Below are positions 42,166 to 51,015 of a stretch of DNA of 64,000 bases, one piece after another. Numbering within the stretch: the stretch's first letter is position 1; every line of letters starts with the position of its first letter. The position numbers and the translations under genes were made by a program. Source of the stretch: Shinella sp. CPCC 101442. Its GTDB lineage: Bacteria; Pseudomonadota; Alphaproteobacteria; Rhizobiales; Rhizobiaceae. The notes beneath the pieces were generated by a model, which saw only the letters and a program-made list of their open reading frames with translations, was not told the DNA's origin and ran no database searches. The stretch covers positions 62,001 to 126,000 of the forward strand of contig NZ_JALIQS010000001.1 in assembly GCF_024704725.1 (NCBI RefSeq), in the 5' to 3' direction.

Positions 42166-42786
42166 TCACTTCAATCGCACGTCAAAACCAAAAGCCTCGG
42201 CGATGACGATCGTCTGGTCGATCGTGATGATCGCATCCTTCAGGTGGACATTGACCGGGTCGATGGCGCTGAGGTCGCTGCCCCGGAGATCGCAGGCGGT
42301 GAAGTCCGCGCCGTGTAGCCACGCACCGGAGAGATCGACGTCGCACATCGAGCCGCCTTTGCAGAAGGCGCCCGTGAGATCGGCTTCGCGCAGGCGCGCG
42401 CCCTTGAAGACGGCGCGACCGAGTACGGCGCCCGGCAAGCCGGTAAAGGACCAGTCGCCGCCCGAAACCTGCATCTGGTCGAAATCACAGGCATCGAACA
42501 TGCTGCCGACCAGCTTGCATTCGGTGAAACGGCTGTCGAAGAACCGACAGGAAATGAAGGTGCAATTGACGAAGGCGCTCGCCTGATGCGACGAGGCATT
42601 GAAGCGGGCACGGCGGAAGATACATTCGTGGAAGACCACGCCGAGCGTCTGCGCCTCGCTCATGTCGAGATCGGCGAACAGCGTCTTCTCATGGCGCTCG
42701 CGCTCGATCTGTCGGCCATACCAGTCCGCGCCGGCAATGGTGACATCGGTCTTCGGCGGTGCCTCGCCATATCGTCTTTCTGCCAT
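42166..42786 (-). CDS. Pentapeptide-repeat protein
   Basis: A 206-residue protein made largely of A(D/N)LxX-type repeats with a Phe or Leu every fifth residue, for example CIFRRARFNASSHQASAFVN, CTFISCRFFDSRFTECKLVG and VDLSGAWLHGADFTACDLRG. This should fold as a right-handed quadrilateral beta-helix. Family members include gyrase-protecting DNA mimics, but charge here is not strikingly acidic and no such role is claimed. It starts at ATG 42786; no operon partner is evident. Confidence 0.85.
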   Translation of the reverse strand: MAERRYGEAPPKTDVTIAGADWYGRQIERERHEKTLFADLDMSEAQTLGVVFHECIFRRARFNASSHQASAFVNCTFISCRFFDSRFTECKLVGSMFDACDFDQMQVSGGDWSFTGLPGAVLGRAVFKGARLREADLTGAFCKGGSMCDVDLSGAWLHGADFTACDLRGSDLSAIDPVNVHLKDAIITIDQTIVIAEAFGFDVRLK

Positions 42787-42864
42787 CGTCGTCCGCCTGG
42801 TGATTCTTCGCGATCACGATAGGCGCAACGCACAGGCCGATGAAGGAAAAACCGATCCGGATAC

Positions 42865-43779
42865 TCAGTCCTCGGGAAGAGCCTTTATGAAATCGATAAA
42901 CGCGCGCAAGGGCGCCGGCACAAGCCTGCGGCCGGGATAATAGAGAAACGGGCCGGAAAAGCTTTGCCACCAGGGTTCGAGCACCGGTTCCAGCGCACCG
43001 CTTTCGAAATACGGTCGCAGCCAGTCCTCGAAGAGGGACACGACCCCCGTGCCTGCAATCGCGGCGGCGACGCCGAGATCCGAACCGCCGCCAGCCTGCA
43101 CGACGAGTGCGACCGGCGGATCGACGCGCACCAGCTCGCCGTCACGCTCGAATTCCCAGGGCGTGATGGCCCGGCCGGCAAAACGGCCGCGGATACAGGT
43201 GTGCGCCAACAGGTCTCGCGGATGCTCCGGCTTGCCATGGGCAGCCAGATAGGCGGGCGAAGCTCCACTTGCAAAACGCTGCAGGCGCGGGCCGATCGGT
43301 ACGGCGATCATGTCCTGCTCCAGTCGTTCGTCGTAGCGGATGCCGGCATCGCAGCCGGCGGTGACGATATCGACGAAATTTTCGTCGGTCATGATTTCCA
43401 GCCGGATATCCGGGTAAGCCGCCAGAAAGGGCGGTACGATGCGCGGCAGAACCAGCCTGGCGGCACTGACGGGAACATTGAGTTTCAACCTACCGGCCGG
43501 GCGACCCAGCGTATCCTTCACGGAGGCGAGTGCGGCATCGATTTCACCGAAGGCCGGGGCGAGCCGTTCCAGGAGACCGCGTCCCGCCTCCGTCGGCACG
43601 ACGCTGCGCGTGGTGCGGTTGAGAAGGCGCACGCCCAACCGGGTTTCCAACCGCCGCACCGCGTCGCTGAGGACGGAGGCGCTGGCCCCGCCAATCCGCG
43701 CCGCCTCGCGAAAACCGCCGGCGCGGGCAACGGCGAGGAAGGCGCCAAGATCTTCCATGTCGGGTTTGCTGCTCATCAT
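42865..43779 (-). CDS. LysR-family transcriptional regulator
   Basis: A 304-residue LysR regulator: helix-turn-helix in FLAVARAGGFREAARIGGAS, followed by RRLETRLGVRLLNRTTRSV, and an effector domain of the type found in DNA-binding repressors near aldo-keto reductases. The start is uncertain: ATGs at 43779, 43776 and 43758 are possible, and the frame extends further to 43815. It is divergent from the aldo/keto reductase gene 108 bases away, which is its likely target. Confidence 0.87.
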   Translation of the reverse strand: MMSSKPDMEDLGAFLAVARAGGFREAARIGGASASVLSDAVRRLETRLGVRLLNRTTRSVVPTEAGRGLLERLAPAFGEIDAALASVKDTLGRPAGRLKLNVPVSAARLVLPRIVPPFLAAYPDIRLEIMTDENFVDIVTAGCDAGIRYDERLEQDMIAVPIGPRLQRFASGASPAYLAAHGKPEHPRDLLAHTCIRGRFAGRAITPWEFERDGELVRVDPPVALVVQAGGGSDLGVAAAIAGTGVVSLFEDWLRPYFESGALEPVLEPWWQSFSGPFLYYPGRRLVPAPLRAFIDFIKALPED

Positions 43780-43886
43780 CGCCTCGATCACTGTCCGAAA
43801 ATCCGAACGGCCCATACGGATTATAGCCAATTATCATGACGCTGAAACAGCCCTATCTCCAGCCTCGCAATCAAAGGAGATGGATC

Positions 43887-44753
43887 ATGCCCAATCTTGA
43901 AAAATCCGGTGTCTTCACGCTTGGCGACCGTCAGGTGAAGCGCTTGGGCTACGGCGCCATGCAGCTCGCCGGCAAAGGCGTCTTCGGCCCGCCGAGAGAC
44001 CGCGCGGAAGCCGTCGCGGTGCTGCGCGCGGCCGTCGAAAATGGTGTCGATCATATCGACACGAGCGATTTCTACGGCCCCCATGTCACCAACCAGATCA
44101 TCCGCGAGGCGCTGCATCCCTATGCGGACAACCTTACGATCGTCACCAAGGTCGGTGCGACGCGCGGGGCCGATGCTTCGTGGAACCCGGCCTTCTCGAA
44201 GGAAGCCTTGACCGAAGCGGTGCACGACAACCTGCGCAATCTCGGCCTCGACGTCATCGATGTCGTCAACCTGCGCGCCATGTTCGACGTGCATGGCCCA
44301 GCTGAGGGATCGCTGGAAGAGCCGCTCTCGGTGCTGGCCGATCTGCAGCGCCAGGGCCTCATCCGGCATATCGGCCTGTCGAACGTGACGGCCAGGCAGA
44401 TCGCCGACGGGCGCAAGATCGCTGATATCGTCTGCGTGCAGAACCAGTACAACCTCGCCCATCGCAACGACGATGCGCTGATCGGTCAACTGGCGGCAGA
44501 GGGGACGGCCTATGTGCCCTTCTTCCCGCTCGGCGGCTTCTCGCCGCTGCAATCCTCGACGCTATCTGCCGTCGCCGGCCGGCTCGAACACACGCCGATG
44601 CAGGTGGCGCTTGCCTGGCTTCTGCAACGCGCGCCCAACATCCTGCTGATTCCCGGCACCTCGTCGCGGATCCACCTTCAGGAAAATCTCACCGTGGCCG
44701 ACATCGTCCTGCCGGCCGATGCCGTGGCGGAACTCGACGCAATCGCCGGCTAG
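43887..44753 (+). CDS. Aldo/keto reductase family oxidoreductase
   Basis: A 288-residue TIM-barrel NADPH-dependent reductase. VDHIDTSDFYGPHVTNQIIREAL gives catalytic Asp and Tyr, TIVTKVG supplies Lys, and the NADP site is near the C-terminus (LLIPGTSSRIHLQENL). The usual catalytic His strand reads VVNLRAM, with Asn-Leu-Arg where many relatives have His, a feature seen in part of the family. It starts at ATG 43887 behind AAAGGAGAT. Physiological substrate unknown. Confidence 0.87.
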   Translation: MPNLEKSGVFTLGDRQVKRLGYGAMQLAGKGVFGPPRDRAEAVAVLRAAVENGVDHIDTSDFYGPHVTNQIIREALHPYADNLTIVTKVGATRGADASWNPAFSKEALTEAVHDNLRNLGLDVIDVVNLRAMFDVHGPAEGSLEEPLSVLADLQRQGLIRHIGLSNVTARQIADGRKIADIVCVQNQYNLAHRNDDALIGQLAAEGTAYVPFFPLGGFSPLQSSTLSAVAGRLEHTPMQVALAWLLQRAPNILLIPGTSSRIHLQENLTVADIVLPADAVAELDAIAG

Positions 44754-44759
44754 AAGAAT

Positions 44760-44790
44760 GCCACTCCGGCAAGGGAGGCACCGGAGTGGC
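44760..44790. terminator. Bidirectional hairpin between convergent genes
   Basis: A perfect 10-bp stem (GCCACTCCGG with its complement) with an 11-base loop lies between the aldo/keto reductase and SGNH hydrolase stops. No T-run on either strand. Confidence 0.6.
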
Positions 44791-44795
44791 TTCGC

Positions 44796-45452
44796 TCAGA
44801 ACAGTGCCACGACCTTGTCCGCGATGGCGTGTCCGAGCTTGATGTTGGTTTCGGCGGAAAAATGGATGCCGTCGACGCCGTCGGTGGCGACGTGGTCGCC
44901 GGCGGCGAGAAACTCGACCTTGGTGAAATCGGCGAGTGCCTTGTAGAGGCCGGAAAGCTCTTTCGACTTCTCATAGCCACCGCCGAACATGCCTTCGAAC
45001 CACGGATCAGGCATCGGCGCGAGCGGCGGCGGGGCAACGACCAGCACTTTGGGCGCCGGATAGGGCGTGCCGACACCGCCCGCCGACGTCAGAACCTGTC
45101 CGACCAGCTTGCCCATGCCATTGGCGATCTCATAGGGCGTGCGGTGGAAATAGGACTTCGTGTCGTTCGTGCCGAGCATGAGGATGACGAGATCGAGCGG
45201 CAGGTGGCTGGCGAGCGCCGAAGGAAGATAGGCGCTGCCGTTCAACCGAGCGTCGTTCGGGTCGTCGAGGCTGGTGGTACGGGCGCTGAGACCCTCCTCG
45301 ATGATATGGTATCCCTCGCCAAGCCGTGCGGCCATGGCTCCGGTCCAGCGCTGCTCATAGGGGTAGCGCAGCGTGGGCGCGGATTCCTTCACGGGAATCC
45401 AGCCCCAGGTCAAAGAATCTCCAAAGCACAGGATTGAGCGCTTTTCGGCCAT
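44796..45452 (-). CDS. SGNH/GDSL hydrolase (esterase), last gene of sugar-transport operon
   Basis: A 218-residue SGNH hydrolase: block I CFGDSLTWG with nucleophile Ser, block III MLGTNDTK, and block V DGIHFS with catalytic Asp and His. There is no signal peptide, so it acts in the cytoplasm. It is closely similar to the hydrolase at 50312-50962 (shared GDSxTxG, IIEEGLSxRTT, MLGTNDxK). Position at the end of a sugar ABC operon suggests it removes acyl groups from the imported compound (inference). Confidence 0.85.
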   Translation of the reverse strand: MAEKRSILCFGDSLTWGWIPVKESAPTLRYPYEQRWTGAMAARLGEGYHIIEEGLSARTTSLDDPNDARLNGSAYLPSALASHLPLDLVILMLGTNDTKSYFHRTPYEIANGMGKLVGQVLTSAGGVGTPYPAPKVLVVAPPPLAPMPDPWFEGMFGGGYEKSKELSGLYKALADFTKVEFLAAGDHVATDGVDGIHFSAETNIKLGHAIADKVVALF

Positions 45453-45479
45453 TTAGTCCTCCTTGAATGGCTGTTGATG

Positions 45480-46430
45480 TCACTTGCCGGCGCGAAGGCC
45501 GTAAAAGATGGCGGCGAACAGGATGATCAGCCCCTGGGCGACGAGTTTCCCCGCATCGCCCACGCCGAACATCGTCATCACGACGAAGAGGAAGGCGAAG
45601 CAGAGCACGCCGAAGAACGGCCCCCAGACGCCACCCTCGCCGCGCCCGAACACCACGCCGCCGAGAATGGTCGCGGCGACCGACAGGATCGGCAGATCGA
45701 GCCCGACGCGCACGCTCCCGACGGCGATGGAGGCCGTCTGCACGAGTGCGGCAATCGCGGCCATCAGGCCGGCAATCGTGTGGGCAAGGATGACTGTGCG
45801 CTCGACCGGCACGCCGGAAAAATGCGCGGCCGGCATGCTTTCGCCGACTGCGGCGACAAAGCGGCCGAAGACGGTCTGCGACAGGAGCAGTGCCATCAGT
45901 GCCGTGAGCGCGATCCAGAACAGGACAGGGCTCGGCAGCCCGGCAAAACGGGTATTGAATAGGTCCGCGAAGATTTTCGGCACATCGCCCGGCGGCTTGC
46001 CGCTCGACAGGTATTGCACGAAACCCACCAGGACGATGGAAAGCGCCAGCGTGACGATGACCGCAGAAACCCGACGCTTGGCCACCATCACGCCGTTGAA
46101 GAGGCCGATGGCAAGGCCCGTCGCCAGCGCCAGCACGATGTAGAAGCCGAGCGAGGCGCCGGGGAACATGCCGGACGAAATGCAGTAATTGATGAGAAGG
46201 ATGACGCCGCCGCCCGAGAGGTCGATCGACTTTACCCGCATCACCAGCAGCTGCCCGAGCACGAGAATGCCGAGCGGCACGACCTGCCGCACGAAGACGC
46301 CGAGCACATTGGCGTTCAGCATCTGCGGGCGCGTCACGAAGAGGATCACCAGCAGCGCGACGAGCAGGTAGTAGGATGGCGGAACCCTGGAAATGCGCCG
46401 GAACAGGGACGAGTTGACGAGAGCCGACAT
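45480..46430 (-). CDS. Sugar ABC transporter permease (RbsC-like, second)
   Basis: A 316-residue BPD_transp_2 permease with eight to ten helices; GVMVAKRRVSAVIVTLALSI and VAATILGGVVFGRGEG carry the family pattern. It forms the channel with the next permease; the genes are 2 bases apart. The hydrolase gene follows 27 bases downstream. Confidence 0.9.
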   Translation of the reverse strand: MSALVNSSLFRRISRVPPSYYLLVALLVILFVTRPQMLNANVLGVFVRQVVPLGILVLGQLLVMRVKSIDLSGGGVILLINYCISSGMFPGASLGFYIVLALATGLAIGLFNGVMVAKRRVSAVIVTLALSIVLVGFVQYLSSGKPPGDVPKIFADLFNTRFAGLPSPVLFWIALTALMALLLSQTVFGRFVAAVGESMPAAHFSGVPVERTVILAHTIAGLMAAIAALVQTASIAVGSVRVGLDLPILSVAATILGGVVFGRGEGGVWGPFFGVLCFAFLFVVMTMFGVGDAGKLVAQGLIILFAAIFYGLRAGK

Positions 46431-46432
46431 GA

Positions 46433-47401
46433 TCAGAGTCCGATCTTTTTGCGCGACTGGAGCGCGACGACGGCCATGAGCAGGATGCCCTTGATCGCCG
46501 TCTGGACGAAAGGCGTGACGTTGAGCAGGTTCATGCCGTTGGAGAGCAGAGCCAGCACCGCGACACCAATGACCGTGCCATGCAGGCTGCCGACGCCGCC
46601 CGATAGCTGCGTGCCGCCGATCGCGACCGCTGTGATCGCATCGAGTTCCATCAGCAGGCCGACATTCGGATCGCCCGAGACGATGCGCCCCGCCAGGAAC
46701 ACGCCGGCAAGCGCGGCGAACAGCGAGCAGACGACGTAGGCCAGCAGGATGTTGCGGCTGGCCGGGATGCCGAAATTGCGCGCGGCATCGTCAGAGCCGG
46801 AAGCTACACCGCCGCCGATCGCGAAGAGATGCAGGCCGTAGCGCGAGCCGTAGAGCAGCTTCCAGGCGACGAGGATCGTGACGATGCCCCAGAAGACCGG
46901 CAGCGGCAGGCCGAAGATCGAGCCCTCGACCAGCCAGCGCACGCCATCCGGCACCGCGCCCCCCGAAACCGGGCGCAGCACGCGCGTGATGCCGAGCACG
47001 ACATATTGCATGGAGAGCGTGGCGACGATCGGATGCACGTTGAGCCGCGTGACACAGTAGCCGTTGGTCGCGCCGATCAGCCCGGCGAGCAGAAAGACGC
47101 TGGGGATGGTAACGTAGCCCGGCAAATCGAGCGCGAGGATCGCCGTCGTAAAGCTGACGACGGAGCCGATGGACAGATCCAGCCCGCCGACGAGCACGAC
47201 GAACATCTGCCCGACTGCCGTAATCAGCAGTGGCATTCCCTGCGCGACGAGATTGGCAAGATTGCTCCATTGAGCGAACTGGCTGGTGGCGACCGCGAGC
47301 CACAACACCATGGCAAGCGCGATGATGAGCGGCAGTAGCCAGAGGCCTTGCCGGCTGCCGCGGCCGGTGAGCAGTTTTCCGAAGGTGGAAGAAGGGTTCA
47401 T
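46433..47401 (-). CDS. Sugar ABC transporter permease (RbsC-like, first)
   Basis: A 322-residue permease of the ribose-importer class. FVVLVGGLDLSIGSVVSFTT is the most recognisable motif, followed by GYCVTRLNVHPIVATLSMQY. The ATG at 47401 gives the usual N-terminal length; a 20-codon extension upstream is unlikely. It lies 16 bases after the ATPase gene. Confidence 0.9.
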   Translation of the reverse strand: MNPSSTFGKLLTGRGSRQGLWLLPLIIALAMVLWLAVATSQFAQWSNLANLVAQGMPLLITAVGQMFVVLVGGLDLSIGSVVSFTTAILALDLPGYVTIPSVFLLAGLIGATNGYCVTRLNVHPIVATLSMQYVVLGITRVLRPVSGGAVPDGVRWLVEGSIFGLPLPVFWGIVTILVAWKLLYGSRYGLHLFAIGGGVASGSDDAARNFGIPASRNILLAYVVCSLFAALAGVFLAGRIVSGDPNVGLLMELDAITAVAIGGTQLSGGVGSLHGTVIGVAVLALLSNGMNLLNVTPFVQTAIKGILLMAVVALQSRKKIGL

Positions 47402-47417
47402 CAGGCTTTCCAATCCG

Positions 47418-48911
47418 TCATGCGCTGAGCGCCGCGTCGAGAATGCCGTGCTCGGTCGCATCCGAAGCCCGCATTTCCGATACGATCGTGTTGCCGTGGA
47501 TCACATAGAGGCGATCGCAGAGGCCAATGAGCTCCACCGTTTCCCGCGACAGCAGCAGCACGGCGCCACCCGCCTTCGCGAAATCGCGCAGGATGCGATA
47601 GATTTCCGCCTTGGCGCCAACATCGACGCCGCGCGTCGGTTCCTCGATCAGAAGAAGGTCGGCATCGGTCGCCAGATAGCGGCCGAGCAGCACCTTCTGC
47701 TGATTGCCGCCGGAGAGCGCGCCGACCGCGGCTGACGGTCCGGACGCCTTGACGTTCAGCCGGCGCATGGTCTCGGCGACGACGGCACCGTAGCGTTTCG
47801 CCGCCTTCAGCGCCGGTCGAGCGGCATGCAGCGCCGTGACGATGTTCTGGCCAACGGAATGGCCGAGGAACAGGCCCTCGTCCTTGCGATCCTCCGGCAC
47901 GAAGGCTCCGCCGAGCGCCTGCCAGCGCCGCACGCCGCTTTCCTTCGACACGGGAAGCCTGATGGTCTCTCCGCGCCGGGAGACCGTTCCTTCGGCCGGC
48001 GCGAACTGACCGACCAGCGCTCGCAGCGCCTTCTGCTGGCCCTGCCCTTCGAGCCCGGCAAAACCGACGATCTCTCCCTTCTTCACCGTGAAGGAGAAGG
48101 GTTTGGAATCCATCCGAAGCCGAAGCCCCGACACGGAGAGCGCCGCGGCACCCTCGCCTTCACCGCGCTCGGGAAAAAGATCTTCCAGCTCTCGCCCGAC
48201 CATCATCGCGATCAGCGAGGCCGGCGTCATCTCCGAGAGCGGTCGGGTGCCGACCCGCTGGCCATCCTTCAGCACCGTCACCACGTCGCAGATGGCAAAG
48301 ATCTCGTCCATGCGGTGGGAGATGTAGACGATGGCCTTGCCGGTGTCGCGCAATGTCCGGATATGCCGGTTGAGAACCTCGACATCGGCGGCATTCAGCG
48401 CGGCCGTCGGTTCGTCGAGGATGAAGACATCGGCGTCCGCATCGATACCGTGGGCGATCTCGACAAACTGGCGTTCGGCGATGGAAAGTTCCGACACCAG
48501 CGTGTCGGGATCGAGCGTCAGGCCGAGGCGGGCGAGCGCGCCCTTTGTCTCGTCGCGCATGCGCCGCCGGTCGATGCCACCAAGGCGACCGATCGGTTCG
48601 CGGCCCAGGAACATGTTTTCCGCAATCGTCATATTGGGCAGCAGCGACAGTTCCTGGAACACCGTGGATATGCCGGCTTCAAGTGCTGCGCGCGGGTTGG
48701 CGAAGCTGACGGCCCGGCCAGCGCGAAGAATCTCGCCGCTGTCAGGCTGGTGCACGCCGGCAAGGATCTTCATCAGCGTCGATTTGCCGGCACCGTTTTC
48801 GCCCATCAGCGCGTGTACGGTGCCCGGAGCCAGCGCCAGCGACACGCCACGCAGCGCGACGCTGCCGCCGAACGCTTTTGAGATTCCGGTCATTTCAATG
48901 AGATGCGACAT
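47418..48911 (-). CDS. Sugar ABC transporter ATPase, duplicated domains (RbsA-like)
   Basis: A 497-residue protein with two ATP-binding domains. The first has an intact Walker A (GENGAGKST), signature LSIAERQFVEIA and Walker B (VFILDEPTAAL). In the second, Walker A is degenerate (AGLEGQGQQKALRAL) while LSGGNQQKVLLGRYL and LLLIEEPTRGVDVG remain, the normal asymmetry of this family. It powers the importer with the two permeases downstream. Confidence 0.93.
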   Translation of the reverse strand: MSHLIEMTGISKAFGGSVALRGVSLALAPGTVHALMGENGAGKSTLMKILAGVHQPDSGEILRAGRAVSFANPRAALEAGISTVFQELSLLPNMTIAENMFLGREPIGRLGGIDRRRMRDETKGALARLGLTLDPDTLVSELSIAERQFVEIAHGIDADADVFILDEPTAALNAADVEVLNRHIRTLRDTGKAIVYISHRMDEIFAICDVVTVLKDGQRVGTRPLSEMTPASLIAMMVGRELEDLFPERGEGEGAAALSVSGLRLRMDSKPFSFTVKKGEIVGFAGLEGQGQQKALRALVGQFAPAEGTVSRRGETIRLPVSKESGVRRWQALGGAFVPEDRKDEGLFLGHSVGQNIVTALHAARPALKAAKRYGAVVAETMRRLNVKASGPSAAVGALSGGNQQKVLLGRYLATDADLLLIEEPTRGVDVGAKAEIYRILRDFAKAGGAVLLLSRETVELIGLCDRLYVIHGNTIVSEMRASDATEHGILDAALSA

Positions 48912-48930
48912 GGATTTCCCCTACCGGACA

Positions 48931-48960
48931 ACGGGAGGCAGGCAGATGTCCGCCTCCCGT
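48931..48960 (-). other. Hairpin between binding-protein and ATPase genes of the sugar importer
   Basis: A perfect 9-bp stem (ACGGGAGGC with its complement) with a 12-base loop lies 10 bases after the binding-protein stop. It parallels the hairpin at the same position in the amino acid importer operon. Confidence 0.55.
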
Positions 48961-48970
48961 AACGATCCGC

Positions 48971-50047
48971 CTACTGCTTGGCGTAGAACTCTTTGAGCTG
49001 TTCTTCAGAGAGTTCCGACGGCCACCAGACATTGGCCGACAGGTCGTCGCGGTAGTATTTCTTGACCTTCTCGATATCCCAGCCCGGCGGGTTGTAGTCG
49101 TAGTGCTTGTGGAGCGCCTTGCCTTCCAGAAGAGCGACCGCAGCGCGGATGCCGGCAGCGCCCTGCGCGGGGCTGTATTCCGACGAGACCGACTTGAAGC
49201 CGTCGGCGATCCACTGGCCGAAGAAGCCGTTGTTGCCCTCGCCGGATATCGGCGGGATGGCGGCGCCGAACTGCTTGAAGACGTCGACGCAGGCGCGCGT
49301 CATGTCCGCGCCCGACGACCAGATGCCGGCGACATTCGGGTCGTTGAGGTAAAGCGTCTCGCAGACCTTCTTGGCCTTGTCATACTGCCAGTCGCCGTGC
49401 TCCTCGGCGGTGATCTTGATCTCGCTGCCTTCAAGCGACTGCTTGAGACCATTGTAGCGGTTGGTATCTTCCGGATGGCCGGCAAGACCACGCAGCACCC
49501 AGATGTTGCCCTTGCCGCCGAGTTCCTTGACGAGGAAATCGCCCATGACCTTGCCGAAATGCTCGGCGCCGCCCTGGATTTCCGTCGTATAGGCCTCGGA
49601 TTCGATGCGGCCGGTGTGCAGCACGACCGGGATACCCGCCGCGATGGCCTTCTCGATGCTGGCATTGGCGGAGGTCGACGTCACCGGCTGGACGATGATC
49701 GCATCCACCTTCTGCGCGATCAGGTCCTCGATGTCGGCGACCTGCTTTTTCTGGTCGAAACCGGCATCGAGCAGAACGAACTTGGTGATGCGCTTGTCGC
49801 GGTCGGCAGCGGCCTGCGCCTCATGCGCCACCTGCACGGTCCAGGTGTTGGCGTTGACGCCAAAACTGCTCATGCCGATGACCCAGGGCGCGTCCTTCTT
49901 GTACTTGCCCTCTTCCACCGTCGGGTTGTTCTCCGCACGGATCGTGACGCCCTCGAGCAGCGGCGCCTCCTGCGCAAAACCGTTCGTAGCGAAGACCACA
50001 CCGGCCAACAGAACCGACAGGCCTATTTTCTTGATGATGCTGCTCAT
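48971..50047 (-). CDS. Sugar ABC transporter substrate-binding protein (RbsB/Peripla_BP_4 type)
   Basis: A 358-residue periplasmic binding protein. Signal peptide LSVLLAGVVFATNGFA, then a type I fold with VIGMSSFGVNANTWTVQVAH and DLIAQKVDAIIVQPVTSTSA, typical of cluster B sugar binders. The chain is longer than RbsB. The sugar is unknown. The ATG at 50047 follows GGAGGAGAAGT; it heads the five-gene operon ending with the SGNH hydrolase. Confidence 0.9.
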   Translation of the reverse strand: MSSIIKKIGLSVLLAGVVFATNGFAQEAPLLEGVTIRAENNPTVEEGKYKKDAPWVIGMSSFGVNANTWTVQVAHEAQAAADRDKRITKFVLLDAGFDQKKQVADIEDLIAQKVDAIIVQPVTSTSANASIEKAIAAGIPVVLHTGRIESEAYTTEIQGGAEHFGKVMGDFLVKELGGKGNIWVLRGLAGHPEDTNRYNGLKQSLEGSEIKITAEEHGDWQYDKAKKVCETLYLNDPNVAGIWSSGADMTRACVDVFKQFGAAIPPISGEGNNGFFGQWIADGFKSVSSEYSPAQGAAGIRAAVALLEGKALHKHYDYNPPGWDIEKVKKYYRDDLSANVWWPSELSEEQLKEFYAKQ

Positions 50048-50211
50048 ACTTCTCCTCCAAAAGCTGGCGTCCACAAGGGGGAAGGTCGGCCGGAAGACAT
50101 GCGGCATCGACAGCCCGTGACGCATGTCCGGTGCTCGTGCACAGCCTTTGAAACGACCTGAAACTCTCCTCCGACCGACACAAAACCACTGGCGCTTTCG
50201 GCTGTCAATAG

Positions 50212-50232
50212 TTATTCAGACTGAATGAATAA
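50212..50232. promoter_or_regulatory. Perfect palindrome TTATTCA-N7-TGAATAA (candidate ROK operator)
   Basis: Two perfect 7-bp arms with a 7-base spacer, containing a nested ATTCAG-A-CTGAAT palindrome. It sits in the divergent spacer between the sugar importer operon and the hydrolase-ROK pair, so a repressor bound there could control both. The geometry fits A/T-rich operators of ROK (NagC/XylR-type) proteins. An in-frame ATG at 50225 lies inside it, which argues against that start for the hydrolase. Confidence 0.65.
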
Positions 50233-50311
50233 TCGACCATCCTTGCAAATCGCCCCTCCGGATGCGAAGTCTCAACCCGAAAAGCGGGCATGCGGCCCGG
50301 TGGAGGAGACA

Positions 50312-50962
50312 GTGGCGCGAACCGTTCTATGCTTCGGGGATTCCAACACGCACGGCCAGATTCCCGGTCGGGGGCCGCTTGAACGCTATCGCCGCGAACA
50401 GCGGTGGGGTGGTGTCCTGGAAGGCCTGCTCGGCCCGGGCTGGCAGATCATCGAAGAGGGGTTGAGCGGTCGCACGACGGTTCATGACGACCCGATCGAG
50501 GGCGCGCTGAAGAACGGCCGCACCTATCTGCGCCCCTGCCTGCAAAGCCACACGCCGCTCGACCTCATCATCATCATGCTCGGCACCAACGACCTGAAGC
50601 GGCGCTTCAACATGCCGCCATCGGAGGTCGCCATGGGCATAGGCTGCCTCGTGCACGATATCCGCGAGCTTTCGCCCGGCCCCGCCGGGCACGATCCGGA
50701 AATCATGATCGTCGCCCCGCCGCCGATGCTGGACGATCTTCGCGAGTGGGAATCGATCTTCTCCGGCGCGCAGGAAAAATCCCGCAAGCTTGCGCTGGAG
50801 TTCGAGATCATGGCGGATTCGCTGGAAGCGCATTTCTTCGATGCCGGCACGGTCTGCCAATGCTCGCCAGCCGATGGTTTCCATATCGACGAGGCGGCGC
50901 ATCGCCAGCTCGGCGAAGCGCTTGCGCAGGAGGTTCTGGCGATCGGGTGGGCCGATGCGTAA
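50312..50962 (+). CDS. SGNH/GDSL hydrolase (esterase), divergent from sugar importer
   Basis: A 216-residue cytoplasmic SGNH hydrolase with CFGDSNTHG (nucleophile Ser), GTNDLK and DGFHID. It is a paralogue of the hydrolase closing the importer operon. The GTG at 50312 is chosen since GGAGG lies five bases upstream; the ATG at 50225 has no ribosome site and falls within the palindrome. A ROK regulator gene follows 53 bases later. Confidence 0.83.
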   Translation: MARTVLCFGDSNTHGQIPGRGPLERYRREQRWGGVLEGLLGPGWQIIEEGLSGRTTVHDDPIEGALKNGRTYLRPCLQSHTPLDLIIIMLGTNDLKRRFNMPPSEVAMGIGCLVHDIRELSPGPAGHDPEIMIVAPPPMLDDLREWESIFSGAQEKSRKLALEFEIMADSLEAHFFDAGTVCQCSPADGFHIDEAAHRQLGEALAQEVLAIGWADA

Positions 50963-51015
50963 TCTCTGCCGCCGGATCATCACCCTTTCAGGGAAGGATC
51001 GCCGCCTTGCCTGAT

